Assembly: GCA_019096065.1 (NCBI GenBank)
Contig: JAGUCH010000006.1
Location: 1,508,001 to 1,572,000 of the forward strand
Length of the DNA: 64,000 nt
Direction of reading: 5' to 3'
Source: Paracyclopina nana
Taxonomy: Eukaryota; Arthropoda; Copepoda; Cyclopoida; Cyclopettidae
Both the position numbers and the translations under genes were made by a program. Numbering within the stretch: position 1 is the first letter of the stretch; every line of letters starts with the position of its first letter. Shown here one piece after another: positions 1 through 12,150 of the stretch. The notes beneath the pieces were generated by a model. That model saw nothing but the letters and a program-made list of their open reading frames with translations, ran no database searches and was not told the origin of the DNA.

Positions 1-3000
1 TGTCGAGTGCATCATCATTCTCCTCCGTGGCCGGCAAAACGCCTCCTTTTTGAAAAAAGTTCCTCCTTTCGATAATGACGGACAAGGCCACTTTTATTAT
101 GGAGCTGCTGCAGCATTGCATGGAAGGAGGGAAAAATTGAACGACCATAAAATGTTTTTCTCGGTAAGAAGACTTATGGCTTTATTGCCAAACTAGCTAG
201 CCGCCAGCTTTCTTTTCCTAAGGTCAAGCTACCATATAGAGATGCTCTCGCTTCCGCTGCTGCTGCTGCTGCTTTCGGGGCAATGTCTTTGGTGCTCGCG
301 CGATTTATTGCCAATCGAAGACTGTCATGACAGCAGCCAAGCGAGAAAAGGCACTTCTTCTTCAGTCGCGGCTGGCAAAATTAATTTCCTTCATCCCTTT
401 CCACGCTGGATTCCTATATAGCCAGTCGTCTACTTTAGTAGCTGCTTTGCAGTAAATCCTTGCATAATTGAGTTATTTCAGGATTCGCCCGGGCTCGACT
501 CCGTCATGTGTCTCACCTTAAAAAGCAATGACAATTGAGCTGAGCCAAACTTTTCCTGCCAGTATAGGCTACAGTGGAACTCTTGAAGTTTGCAGTTAGA
601 CTGAAGTTGCAGTCGTGCTATCTTTTAATAGCCTCGATCCCACAAAAATTGACTGGGATGATCGCTTTGCATTTCAAGAATGAGCCCATATTTCAGCCTC
701 TAGCAACTCCTCGGTCTCCTCCTTCAGTCGATTCCCATTCCTGCAACTGTGGTGGTAGTACGTAGGTCTGCCAAAAATGACACAGAGAAATTTCGCCAAC
801 ACTCAGCTGCCAAATTCCGCGGAAAAGTGCAATTTCAATTCAGTAAATTACACCAGATACTCTCAAATTTGTTGCAAGTTTGCAGGGGCAGCAGCAGCAG
901 TCTCGTTTGTTTCCCAATGCAATAATGGATGTACCTGGGTAATAATATATTACCACAGCTCTCTTGACGAAAGTAAGAGCCCAAGAAAATGGAGGAGGAG
1001 GAGGATAACTTTTAGCATAGCACAGCTTTTTCGACAGCAGCAGCAGCTAGGAATGATGCAACTGTGGTGTGGTAAAAGCCGCAACAATAATTAATTACCG
1101 CACTGCATTTACGATACAGAATATGTGCTACTGAAAAAGTCCTACATGCTATATGTATTACAAGTGTTGTTATCGCGGCCAGAAATCGATCTAAATCTTG
1201 GGTGAATTTGATGACTTGAGACTGAATGCCGTTTTTTAACGCGAGCTAGTCAATTGCTGAATTCGTGTTCAACTTTGTGCTGTGCGAGCAAATTTTTTGA
1301 AGCCCACAGCAATTTTTGCGGACCTATTAAAATAATGCTCTCTTGTTCTCCTTCGACCCTTGCTGGATTAATTTCACTCGTAGATCTGCAAGTTTCCCAA
1401 AAATTGCACACATTTTTCCACGGCGTTCTTCCAGACTAGAAGCATATCCTGTTTCGATGATTTACAGCTTGGGGAATTTTTCTTAATTGACTTATACGTT
1501 TTGAATCGCTTTCCTTCTATGAAGAAGTATTCCACAAAGATATCTAGTTTCGCGTTGGGAATTTTTTCGAAATTTCCTTGCCGAACCTGCTCTCTCATTC
1601 CAATGACTCGAGTATCTCAAGGTTGGCGCCAAGCAAGAATCATTTGTTCTACAAGTGATTCTCATAGACTTGTGAACAAAAAAAGTCATCCTTGGAAGCG
1701 ATGCCAATATTTCAGTGTTGTCCTCGTAAATTAGGCGCTCTGTCAAGCAAGATGGGAAGCTTTTATGGGGCATTTTCTTCAATGAACTCAGGGGGGCATG
1801 CGACTTATCTTCTTTAATTAGAGAGCTCCAACTACCATATAGTAGTACCATACTACAAATGGTGGAATGTTCCCGACTTATTTTTTCTGCTGTCATTAAA
1901 ATGGTAGATGGTAGCTGCCTGTTGTGTGCTGCTATATCTGGGAATAAAACAAAAGAGGGGCTTGCATTCTTCTAGTAGTGGTACAAATTTGTCTTCGTCC
2001 TTCTCGTGTCGTCGCCAGAGCAGAATTCAAATTGCAGTGCAAAATCTAGAAAAGACCAGGGAAGGCAATTTCACGCCATTTCCAATTTATTCTTCAACAC
2101 GAGCTGTTACATCTTGCAAACTGGATTTTTTCCTCTCCCTTATTCCAATTGTCATTTATAATCATCTCGGAATGAAAATAAACAGAGGACAAACTGACAT
2201 TTCTTGACAGACAGATGCGACCATTAGCGCTTTTAATAGCACATGTGCGCAATTGCCTTGCTTTTGTTATCCCCAACAAAAGTGGCCCAAAAAAGAAGGA
2301 GTACAGCACGCAACTAAAGATCGATAAAGTTGCGAGTGGGCATATTTCATGGGTAGCTTGGCTGTCATCTGCAGTTTTGCAATGAGGGAGGGAACAGCAA
2401 CCAATGCAGCTTCCTCCTCCTCCACAAAAAATTATCCATTCATCCGCAAGCTGTCTCTCTCTAATATAATAAGCTACAGCTCTGGCAGCAGAGGCCCCAA
2501 ACCGCTTTTTTAATCCCCTGGCATTTACCTTGGCACCATGGCTGTAGCTAGTGGCAAATCAGATATATCTAGAGATCACCACCATCAGCCTTATGAAAGG
2601 ATGCTGGTGCTGCTTTCTTTTTTGCTCCTTTTCTCCCACTGGTGCCTGCCAGCTATAGCTTAGATGATAATTCAAGCAGAATCTTTTCACGCTTTCTTTT
2701 TCCGCCCTCGAGGCCATCTGCATCACCTTTTCATCTAATTTGGTGAATCCATGCCACTTATTACACCACTCAAGGCCCACATTCACACGCGAAAGCATAA
2801 AAATTAGGAGAGAGAGAAAACACTAGGAAAGTGTTATCTTTTTTCGCGAATATTTCTTCGTCTGCCATATAGTGTGAGAATGGTTTGAAAATTGAAAAAC
2901 TTTTGTGCACTCGATGAATGGTACAAGCAGCCGCTGCTACGCACTTCGCTTGCAGAAAGAAGTACTGTTAGTATGCTGCGCGAGTGAAAAACTTTTAATT

Positions 3001-3363
3001 TCATAAAGTGCGAGATGTGATACCCATTTTGATTTATGATGGTCGTCGTCGTTTTGGCCAAATTCAATTTCGCGATGCGCCAGCGGCAAGCTTGACCTGC
3101 TGCTGATCACCGAGGTCATTTCCTCGGGAAGAAAGCGCAAAAACTCTTAAGGGGAGCATGTGTGTAGTAGGAGCTACAGCAAATGAAAATTAATGTCTGT
3201 TGTGGTCTCTTCACTCAAGTTCCCATCACGCACAGCAGAAGTTGGGGGGTTATCATTTGGCCCCTAATTTTCTCCTCCTCTTGCCATATAAGCTGCGCAC
3301 GCCTATTTTCTCGCATATGTAGTATGTAGTGATAATTAATTTTTATTTATGATGCATTTTCAG
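1..3363. other. Non-coding DNA, probably a Mitf intron or upstream region
   Basis: The first recognisable exon begins at 3364 after a good acceptor and starts inside the Mitf coding frame. This stretch is therefore most likely intron, with the 5' exons left of the window. The open frames here are short, lack coding-like composition and match no family I know. A (GCT)6 run lies at 256-273, and pyrimidine-rich and AT-rich patches are common. No Mitf N-terminal motif could be found. Confidence 0.6.
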
Positions 3364-4568
3364 GCCAGCACTGGAGACGAATTTCTTGATGAGCTGCTTT
3401 CCAACGACACATCCCTGGATGAGGGGGCCGTGCCCGACATCAAGGTGATGGACTCCAGCATTAACATGTCTGGCAACGAGGTATGTATGCTGTAGCAGCT
3501 AGGCGCGGTGATGAATGTGGCGCGGCACATCATTAATTTCGATCTTGCAGGTGAACGCTAGTACCTTATTGGACTTTTTCAACCAGTTGGGCAAATCCCC
3601 GGGCGACAGCAACTCGAATGGCGGTGCTTCCAACAGCGGGAGTGGCCGCTACTCCAGCCTCGATCGGGTGGCCGTGAAGGAGGAGCCTCTGTCCGAAGAG
3701 GATTTGAGGGCTCTGCAGAAGGACCGACAAAAGAAGGACAACCATAACATGAGTAAGCTGAAATGGCTTAAAAGTATTTTTCGGGCTCAGCATTTTTTCT
3801 GTTTTCAAATAATCCTACGCAGTCGAGAGGCGGCGGAGGTTCAACATCAACGACCGCATCAAAGAGTTGGGCACTCTTTTGCCAAAACAGCAAGATCAGT
3901 AAGCTCTCTCCCCCGAGACTCTTCTACGGTATATAAAACCTCTTTTTCTCCCTCGCTGAAGGTATTACGACATCGTCAGGGACGTTCGCCAAAACAAGGG
4001 CTCCATCCTCAAGGCGTCCGTGGAGTACATCAAGAAGTTGAAAAGTGATCAGCACAAAAAGCGCCTGCTCGAGGAACGGCTCCGGATTCAGGAGTCGCAG
4101 AACCGGAAAATTTTGCTCAAACTACAAGTACTACAATTTAGACAGCACTAACAAAAAGAGAAAGCCATCGCCAATTTTCAGGAGTACGAGCAGCAAATGA
4201 AGGCCTACGGTATCCCTGTGCAATCTGTCATCTGGAAGCAGCCCACCTCGGCCTCGACCTCGGGCGGTGGCAACGGCCTCTTGGCCTCCGAGGCCGCCAC
4301 GCCGGCAGCCTCGGAGTCGAGGACGGCCAGCGTGAAACAGGAGGTGCCTGACATCGTCGCGACTGCGGACAGCGTGCACCTGACCTCCAAGCAGCTGGAG
4401 GACTTCATGGACGACGACTGCCACGGGCCCGTATCCTCGGGGGACCCGATGCTCTCGTCGCCCCATTTGTCGCCCCATGGCGTCCTCCCATCACCGGCCT
4501 CGTCGGCCTCACACTACTCGGCCAACGACGACGCCCTGACGCCCGACTCGATGGACCTGGCCGTCTGA
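3364..4568 (+). CDS. Mitf: Mitf/TFE-family bHLH-leucine-zipper transcription factor, 3' exons
   Basis: This is a DNA-binding factor of the MITF/TFEB/TFE3 family, which binds E-box (CLEAR/M-box) sites in the nucleus and controls lysosome and metabolic genes. Predicted exons are 3364-3480, 3551-3752, 3823-3898, 3962-4127 and 4182-4568, giving 315 in-frame codons plus a stop. The first exon encodes an acidic activation-type segment (GDEFLDELLSND). The second carries a sumoylation-like VKEEP. The basic region and helix 1 read IERRRRFNINDRIKELGTLLPK, the family hallmark. Helix 2 is NKGSILKASVEYIKKL, followed by a leucine zipper and a Ser/Pro-rich tail ending in SMDLAV. The intron splitting the basic region just before IERRRR is visible. 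The loop YYDIVRDVRQ is longer than in vertebrate MITF, as I recall for arthropod members. The 5' exons are not in the window. The frame stays open after the UGA stop (see the next feature). Confidence 0.93.
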
Positions 4569-4826
4569 CAATCAGCTGGTGGAGGTCATGACCAGATTAG
4601 CAGCAGTTCCAGTGACAGCCGGCCCTCGTCGACGACCTCGTCGAGCATCTACGTCTCGTCGACGCCCGTGCCCCCCGTGCTCGTGCTGCAGCCTCGGCTG
4701 TCCACGAGCCGCCAGGACGAGATCGAGTCCGCGTTGTCAAACACGGAGAAAATCGTGGCCAATTTGCTGGCAGCCAAGCCGGTTGTCCTCAAGGAACGGA
4801 CTCCCAACTGTTTCGTCGTTTTGTGA
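4569..4826 (+). other. In-frame open extension after the Mitf UGA stop (possible readthrough)
   Basis: After the UGA at 4566-4568 the same frame runs for 85 more codons to a second UGA at 4824-4826. The stop context is UGA-C, the context most often linked to readthrough in insects and crustaceans. The extension is Ser-rich (SSSSSDSRPSSTTSSSIYVSS), then VPPVLVLQPRL, then a predicted helix DEIESALSNTEKIVANLLAA. Its codons favour G/C at position three, like the exon before it and unlike the AT-rich DNA after 4900. Alternatives are an ordinary 3' UTR that happens to be GC-rich, or a recent nonsense change or sequencing error in a longer protein. Confidence 0.5.
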
Positions 4827-7800
4827 CTGCAACCTCGGCGGCCTCCATCACCTCCACCACCAACTCCTCTGCTCAAGGACTTTGGGTAAATCTCTGACGT
4901 GCCTTTGAGGACTCATTGTACGTGTGTCACCAGCCATGCAACTACTCCTTCTTCAGCAATCTATGAATGCATAATTAATTAAAGTGCCATCAGCTGGCAT
5001 ATGGCATTTTGATATCCCGTACTATGTCGCCACGCTCACACACACACTCTACTACTACTACAGTTGCTTCTAGCTTCTGCAGCTAGCAGCCGAGATTATT
5101 ATGCGCTGCTGTTGCTACCACCACCACCACACTGAATTGTGTATGCAATAATCAAATTGTTGTATGTGTGGAGTAGTTTGGGCCTAACAAAGCAAAAGTA
5201 GACTTTCAACCGACGACAATATTACACACACACTACCACTGTTAGACATTTTTTTCTTGTTGTTGCCTCTGCTGAGTTGCAACGACGCCGCGCCTTCCAG
5301 TTAAACGTAATCCTACAGTTATAAAATGATACATTATTCGTAGAGCTGTTGCACACACAAAACAGAATGGACGTACGCTCGCAGTATCCTTCCTCTATAT
5401 ACCATACTCGTCGTCGTCTTGCGTACTTTATTGTACCACGTTTGTTGTAAACGTATAGTAGTTTGGAACATTTGCATAGTCTATTTATTAGTTACGATAT
5501 ACATCCGCTGAGCTAGAAGTTATATTATTACTATTGTTGCAGCAGCATTCAGTGCGAGAAACTATTTTTGTTGGTTAGCCTCCATGATTGAATGATTGAA
5601 TTGATGCAGCCCTCCCATTACTTATCATTAAAACCAAATAGTAACGTTAGAGCAAATTGAGTACTCTCCTGTGCGATAATCCATACACACAACAAAACTT
5701 GATGATGGAAGGAAAAAACATTTTACCAATACTATTTATGATCTCTTGTTAACTTGACGAGCAATCCATAGGACATATCATTTCTATAATAAGGTATAAA
5801 CTAAACGATGTCTCACACAATTGGATCCCATGACGCCTTCTACTCTCGGCTTTCCACGTCATGACATTCAATTGTCCTATTCTGTATAAGAAGAGAATAC
5901 CCGCCCCACTAAAAAAAGGCCCTCGAATGGTTAATGAGTGTGAGTGTACTGCTGCTGTATTTATGCTCGATCGTAGACGTGCTGTTCTCGTCTTTGTAAT
6001 TCGATTAGCTTTCAATTCAACAAAACAGATTTACTATGATGATGAAGAAGTATGTAATAATTCTGTATACCTGCGCTCTACTACAACTTGACATTTCCCA
6101 ATATAGGCGCGGTTGTGGCGAAAAATATGCAACTTGCGAGCTCGTAAAGTAGCCATATTGCGCCAGTTCATCCTCCTCCAATCTAAATCATTGATGTGTT
6201 TTCCACTTCCACCTAACCAAAACTATCCCTTTCATTCTTCTCTCGATGGACGCATTTGGTTGGCCGACGATGAATTGTTAAAAACTAATTATTATTGTCA
6301 AAAGCTGTTATCATCATTATCATACTGGAAAATTGTAATGGGAAAAAACCGACAAGAGAGTGATACACATGTACTAAAACCAGATATAGGCATGGAGGAC
6401 GACAACGTAAAAAGCAGCAAAAAATGCTACTACTACTCTAGAAGAGACTCTTGATAGAGAAAGTTTATTGCATATGATAAAAAAGCGTAAATTAAGAAGC
6501 CAACGTAAAAAAAAGAACCGAAAAGATAATTCAGCTGCAATAGCAGGAAAGAAAGTAATGTTACTGCTACCATGAGATTTGAGATGTGTTATATATGACT
6601 ACTACCACTATATAAAATGAGAACAACGTAGGCCATAACAACTATGTACTGCTACTGCTTTTCATTATGAAATAAACCGTAGTACGTCTCTCGTAAACGA
6701 ATATCCACCTTTTTGCGATCGCAATTCCAGATGATCTGGTCTACCAGATTCAGTTCCCTGTGCTGCTCCATGTTTGATCTGCATTAACCTTGATGCCCGG
6801 CCAAAGTGTCAATATTGGCATGATGTCCGACCAGAGCTTTCTCCCTTATTACTGTTTACAGCCTGCCATTCCTACCTATCCAGCTAGGGACACTTTCTCC
6901 TCCTCCGAGCAAGACCTTTAAAATTCTTAGCCCAAGGTGGTGTATTCTGAGACCATCAGGAAGTTCCTCCTTCTCCTCCTCCACACTTAAGAAGCCGACC
7001 TCTTCCTCCTCGATTTAAAAAGTGAAGAAGAAGACGTTGCCGAAAATTGGAAAGCTCCTTTCAAAGACTCTACCAATTTTGCAAGCCTGAGCGGATCATG
7101 CCAATTTTTTCCTCCTCCTCTCATAACAAATGCCAGCTTTTTAATGGGGACCAGCCAACTTCTTGCTTTCCCATGCTTAAAGAGATGTCTATATAAACAT
7201 TGCATAGCTTGACGCACTAGCTACTCTAGCTCTCAAGGCCAAGAAATCATATTATGCTGTACAGAGGTTTACTGGCAGTGGCACGTCAGCTCTTTTAGTT
7301 TTTAAAATCAATTTGTATGAGCCTCTGACAAACAAATTGGAATAAAGAGGCTTTGGTCGCGTGCCTCAGTCGATTTCCCAATAAAAACATTATTCAGACT
7401 GCAGTACAGCTGGAAACGCTGAATAATTTTCTACGGGTTTTTAGGCAAGCCAGAAACGCTGCACAAACAACAATGAAATGCGGTTAAAGCACGATTAAAG
7501 CTTTTTATGGAAAAATACTTTTACCATTTAATCATGGCTATGAGATAGTGAAAGCCACCTAAGACTTGAGACCTCTGATAGCCATGTGGGAAAATGAGTT
7601 GAACTGGGGCACTAATTTTCAGTTCAACTCTTTTCCCCATGCTATTTCTCAAATGCTAAAGCAGAATATCAAGTTCGTTGTTGGGAGTTGAGAAACTTCT
7701 GGTTTGGGAAATACTCGTTTTTCTTTCAACTTTTTCCTTCCAGGAACTCACGACAAACAGCAAGCTTGTATATAGCGAGGCTGGGATAATTATGAGCCTC

Positions 7801-8690
7801 ATGCATATAATGGTCGAACTTTCACTGAGGGTCCTCTGGCTGCATCGCTGTTCATTTACTTAGCCACGCGTGGAGTGGTTTTTCAAAATGCGGTGCATTT
7901 TTCCGTAGGTAAAATGCATTAACCACGCCAAAACATTGCACTATATAGCTGGCATTTTAATGCCACCTCAATATGCGTATAAGCAGCAGCCTCCGCAAGC
8001 TCTCGTAGCTCATTTCAAATTAAAAGACAATAGAACTTGGAAGAACAAAAGGGACACAATTTAGATATTGCAGCGATTCCGCATTAAACGGCTTATCATA
8101 TGGCAACAAGATTTTATATACAGCAGTTCTAAAAGAAGGGAAAACAAGAAACTGGTTTTTCTTCACCTAGCAAAGCCCGGCCCCTTTGTATCTCGTATTT
8201 AAAGAGCTACGCAATTCCAGTTTCCTTTACTGCGTTCTAAGCTCCAATCGTTCAATTGACCTCTTGCAAAGAGGCCACTTCAGACAAACTCTATTGAAAA
8301 ATGTAAGTGGTTCATATTCCAAATATGGGTACATATTCAGGCTGATTCAAGGGAATTGTGAACAATGGTAGCTAAAAGTTATTGCACGTACAAATCAACA
8401 TATGCTGCAAGTTAGGCGTTCCATCCCAGCTGCAGTTTCATATAAGGTTTATATGGATAAAACAAGATCCTGCCAAAGGTCTGTTTTTACCAAAAACTTT
8501 CCAACCCGATTGCTGTAGTAGCACTAAAGCAATGGCTTTCCATTCCTTTCGTGCCGGTCCAGAGTAGTAGTGCTTCCCATCAAGACTTTCATAGCACAGC
8601 TGACGCAACTACTTATTTGAAATACTTTGCACCCACCAAAAAGTAAGCTTCACCCTGCAGCAGCTTAACCTATTTGATTGCTCTCAGCAT
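4827..8690. other. Non-coding stretch between Mitf and ALDH1L
   Basis: AT-rich DNA with CA, CTA and CAC microsatellite-like patches (for example near 5036-5055 and 5110-5130). AATAAA-like strings occur, for example near 6671. Part of it is presumably the Mitf 3' UTR. Open frames such as 5861-6091, 6113-6454 and 6987-7217 show no family resemblance, and I see no gene. Confidence 0.5.
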
Positions 8691-8726
8691 AATGGCTCAT
8701 TTCTGCTATTTTGTGTTTTTGTGCAG

Positions 8727-8836
8727 TGGCGGCTGCAGCATCAGCTTTGCGGCTCCGGACCAGTTCTCTGATTCTGAGCAGAAATTGCACCCTACGGATT
8801 GTTGCAAGGAGCAACTTGAGCACCACCACACTTGCC
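8727..8836 (+). other. Possible spliced mitochondrial leader of ALDH1L
   Basis: The ALDH1L frame stays open upstream of its ATG at 8837 back to a UAA at 8690-8692, with no in-frame ATG in between. A fair splice acceptor (tttttgtgcag) ends at 8726. From there the frame reads [19 protein letters not shown] and continues to LSTTTLA before MEKL. It is rich in Arg, Ser, Ala and Leu with no acidic residue, which is the composition of a mitochondrial presequence. An upstream exon ending in A would create an ATG with the TG that opens this exon. No such exon was identified, so this is inference. Confidence 0.45.
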
Positions 8837-11800
8837 ATGGAGAAACTGAAAATTGCCATCATCGGGCAGTCCCAATTTGCGGCGGAGGTCTACAAGAGAG
8901 TCCGCGAGAACGGGCATGATGTGGTTGGGGTGTTCACTATTCCTGATAAGAATAACAGGGAAGATCCTGTGGCCACCATAGCTTCCAATGATGGAGTGAA
9001 GGTGTTCAAGTACAAGAGCTGGCGTCGGAAGGGAGTCACCTTGCCAGAGGTTTTGGAAGAATACAAATCTGTTGGAGCTAACCTCAACGTGATGCCTTTC
9101 TGCTCGCAGTTCATTCCAATGGAGTAAGATATATTCAGTAGCATGGATATACACTATGGATACATGTTATTCGTATTGTGATTAACTAATTGCAGCATCA
9201 TTAACCATCCCAAGCACAAAAGCATCTGCTACCATCCCTCGCTTCTGCCTCGGCACCGAGGAGCCTCAGCCATTAACTGGACACTAATAGAGGGCGATAA
9301 AAAAGGAGGCTTTTCCGTATTCTGGGCCGACGATGGTCTGGACACTGGTCCTCTTCTGCTGCAAAAAGAATGCTACATCGGGGAAAACGACACTGTCGAT
9401 TCGATTTACAACAGCTTTATGTATCCCGTTGGTATTGAGGCCATGGCGGAGGCCGTTAATCTTGTGGCTGAGGAGCGGGCTCCTGTCATCAAACAGAGCG
9501 AAATTGGAGCTACTTACGATGCCATGCTCAACAAGCCGGAGTTGGCTAAATTGAACTTGGACCAACCTGCCAGGAAAATCCATGACTTCATTAGGGGCCT
9601 GGACAGTGTGCCTGGAGCATGGACCCTCCTTGATGGGAAGGAAACCAAGCTATTCGGCTCTAAGTTATGGCATGGGGAGTTTCCCAAAGGATCAGAGGTG
9701 ATGCTGGAGGGAGCGAGCAAACCGGGAATAGTTCACGAAGGAGGACTCCTCATTTTTGGTATATTATACGGTGGCTCAACGTGAAAAACGAGCGCATTAT
9801 ATAGGCTCTTTTTTGCCCCGCACAGGAAACGACGGAAAAGCGCTGAACGTCAAGCTATTAAGCGTTGAAGGCAAATTTGTTCAAGCGTATGATTATGGAA
9901 AGTCGACTGATGATGAGCCAGAGATTGAATTATCCCAAGACGAGCTGAGTATGGCTGAAGAGCTTCGATCGGTGTGGAGCGAAATTCTCAAAATCAAAAT
10001 TGATGAGGACACCGATTTCTTTGCAACTGGTGCAGGATCCATGGATGTGGTCCGTCTCGTGGAAGAAGTGAAGGATAAGACGAGCATTTCAATCACAAAC
10101 GAGGATGTTTTTATGGCCACTCAATTCGGGGATTTTGTGAAGGTGGTCGTGAAGGCCGCGAGGGGAGGCTCCGGAGCCAAAGACCTTGTCTTTGAGCCCT
10201 TCAGACTGCACGTGAACAAACAGGACATCAGCTTCCCCACCCAGCTTTTCATAAATGGAGCATTTGTAGATGGAAAAAATGGCAAAACGAGAAAGCTCTA
10301 CAATCCCCATGATGAGAGCCTCATTTGCGAGGTTGCAGATGCTTCAGTGGAGGACGTCGATCGTGCTGTCAAAGCAGCCCACAAGGCCTTCTATGAAGGC
10401 GAGTGGGGAAAAATGTCTGCTCGTGAACGGGGAACTTTGCTATACAGATTGGCCGATTTAATGGAGGCTCATAAGGAGGAGCTGGCTACCATAGAATCGA
10501 TTGATTCCGGAGCCGTCTACACTCTGGCACTGAAAACCCACGTTGGCATGTCGATCGATACCTGGCGTTACATGGCCGGATGGTAATGTACCACTGAGCT
10601 TATGATAACCTTTAATTTCCATATACTATGTGAAGTTATAGTAGTACTAATTGCGCGCGCTAGCTTAATTATGAATTAGCTACGCACGCAATAATCATCA
10701 ATGTGTACTATGTCCTTAATGGATATTGGATGAGCTAGGAAAGGCCGATATTTATGAATACTTTCACTTGTGAATCCGGATCATTTTATAGGTGCGATAA
10801 AATCCAAGGAGACACCATACCCATCAACCATGCGAGGCCGAACCGTAACATTGCCATCACTCGGAGGGAGCCCATTGGAGTATGTGCTCTCGTCACGCCA
10901 TGGAACTATCCGCTAATGATGCTGTCCTGGAAAATGGCCGCTTGCTTGGCAGCTGGCAACACTGTGATCATCAAGCCTGCTCAGGTCTGCCCGCTAACAG
11001 CCCTGAAATTTGCCGAGCTGTCTCATAAAGCAGGCATCCCACCCGGAGTCATCAACGTTGTCCTCGGAGCTGGAGGCGTCGTGGGCAACGCCTTGGCAAG
11101 GAGCGATTTGGTTCGTAAACTGGGATTCACCGGTTCCACTCCAGTTGGCAAGACCATCATGGAATCGTGTGCCGTGTCCAACCTAAAAAAGGCTTCCCTG
11201 GAGCTCGGAGGGAAAAGTCCTCTCATCATCTTTGGCGATTTCGACCTCGACAAGGCTGTCCGGATTGCCTTGGGATCAGTTTTCTTTAACAAAGGAGAAA
11301 ATTGTATCGCTGCAGGTTAGGCAAAATTTTACTAAGACCTAGATACATAAGTATCTCATTTAAAGCCAGGGCAAATTGGCATTACCCTAGCTATGAGGAG
11401 AGGTTAAAGTAGAGTTGCAATTTTTTAGGACGACTCTTTGTGGAGGAAACCATCTACGAAAAGTTCTGCGAAAAAGTTGTGGCTGAGACAAAGAAAATGA
11501 AGATTGGAGACCCCCTTGATCGCTCCACGGCTCACGGACCACAAAATCACCGAGCACATCTGGAAAAGTTGGTGGACTATTGTGACATTGGGGTTAAAGA
11601 AGGCGCCACTTTGCTCCTTGGTGGCAAGCAATGCGACCGACCTGGATTGTACATGGAGCCAACGATTTTCTGCGATGTCGAAGACACTATGTATATTGCC
11701 AAGGAAGAGTCGTTTGGCCCAGTCATGATTATATCCAGATTCGCAAAGGACGACGTCGAGGGCGTTTTAGCCCGTGCCAATAACACTGAATTTGGACTGG

Positions 11801-12012
11801 CAAGCGGAGTCCTGACAAACGACTTTAACAAAGCCAACATTATTGCCGAGAAGATTCAGGCTGGCACATGCTTTGTCAATACCTACAATAAGACGGACGT
11901 TGCTGCTCCTTTTGGCGGATTCAAGCAATCCGGATTTGGCAAGGATCTGGGCCAGGAAGCTCTGTCTGAGTACTTGAAGACAAAAACTGTCATCTTTGAG
12001 TACTCAGCTTAG
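8837..12012 (+). CDS. Aldh1l: 10-formyltetrahydrofolate dehydrogenase (ALDH1L1/ALDH1L2 type)
   Basis: The enzyme oxidises 10-formyl-THF to THF and CO2 with NADP+, removing one-carbon units from the folate pool. Exons are 8837-9123, 9196-9758, 9826-10582, 10792-11315 and 11429-12012, giving 904 aa against about 902 for ALDH1L1. The N-terminal third is a formyltransferase/hydrolase domain ([45 protein letters not shown]). The middle holds an acyl-carrier-like domain with the phosphopantetheine serine in [12 protein letters not shown]. The rest is an aldehyde dehydrogenase with SLELGGKSP (catalytic Glu) and [10 protein letters not shown] (catalytic Cys), ending [14 protein letters not shown]. 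All key residues are present. A mitochondrial leader may precede the ATG. The gene is convergent with the peroxidase, with 138 bp between stops. Confidence 0.96.
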
Positions 12013-12150
12013 GCTATCGAATATCATATAGCAGATGCTGCTACAACCAGCTACGGAGAAGGTGGCTATTGATTTATGCACAAGATTAACGATGTAAGTA
12101 ATCAGCACAGAAATGCAGCAATTATCAGCTGCCCAAGAGTTCATTAATCT

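Noticed and set aside
574..1094. Two plus-strand frames in the upstream region
   Set aside because: No family motif, no coding bias and no convincing splice link to the Mitf frame.
4131..4478. Minus-strand frame opposite the last Mitf exon
   Set aside because: It overlaps a strongly supported coding exon and shows antisense-type composition.
4579..4908. 109-codon Arg/Cys-rich frame after Mitf
   Set aside because: It is the shifted shadow of the GC-rich in-frame extension (4569-4826); its Arg/Pro/Cys bias is typical of a wrong frame.
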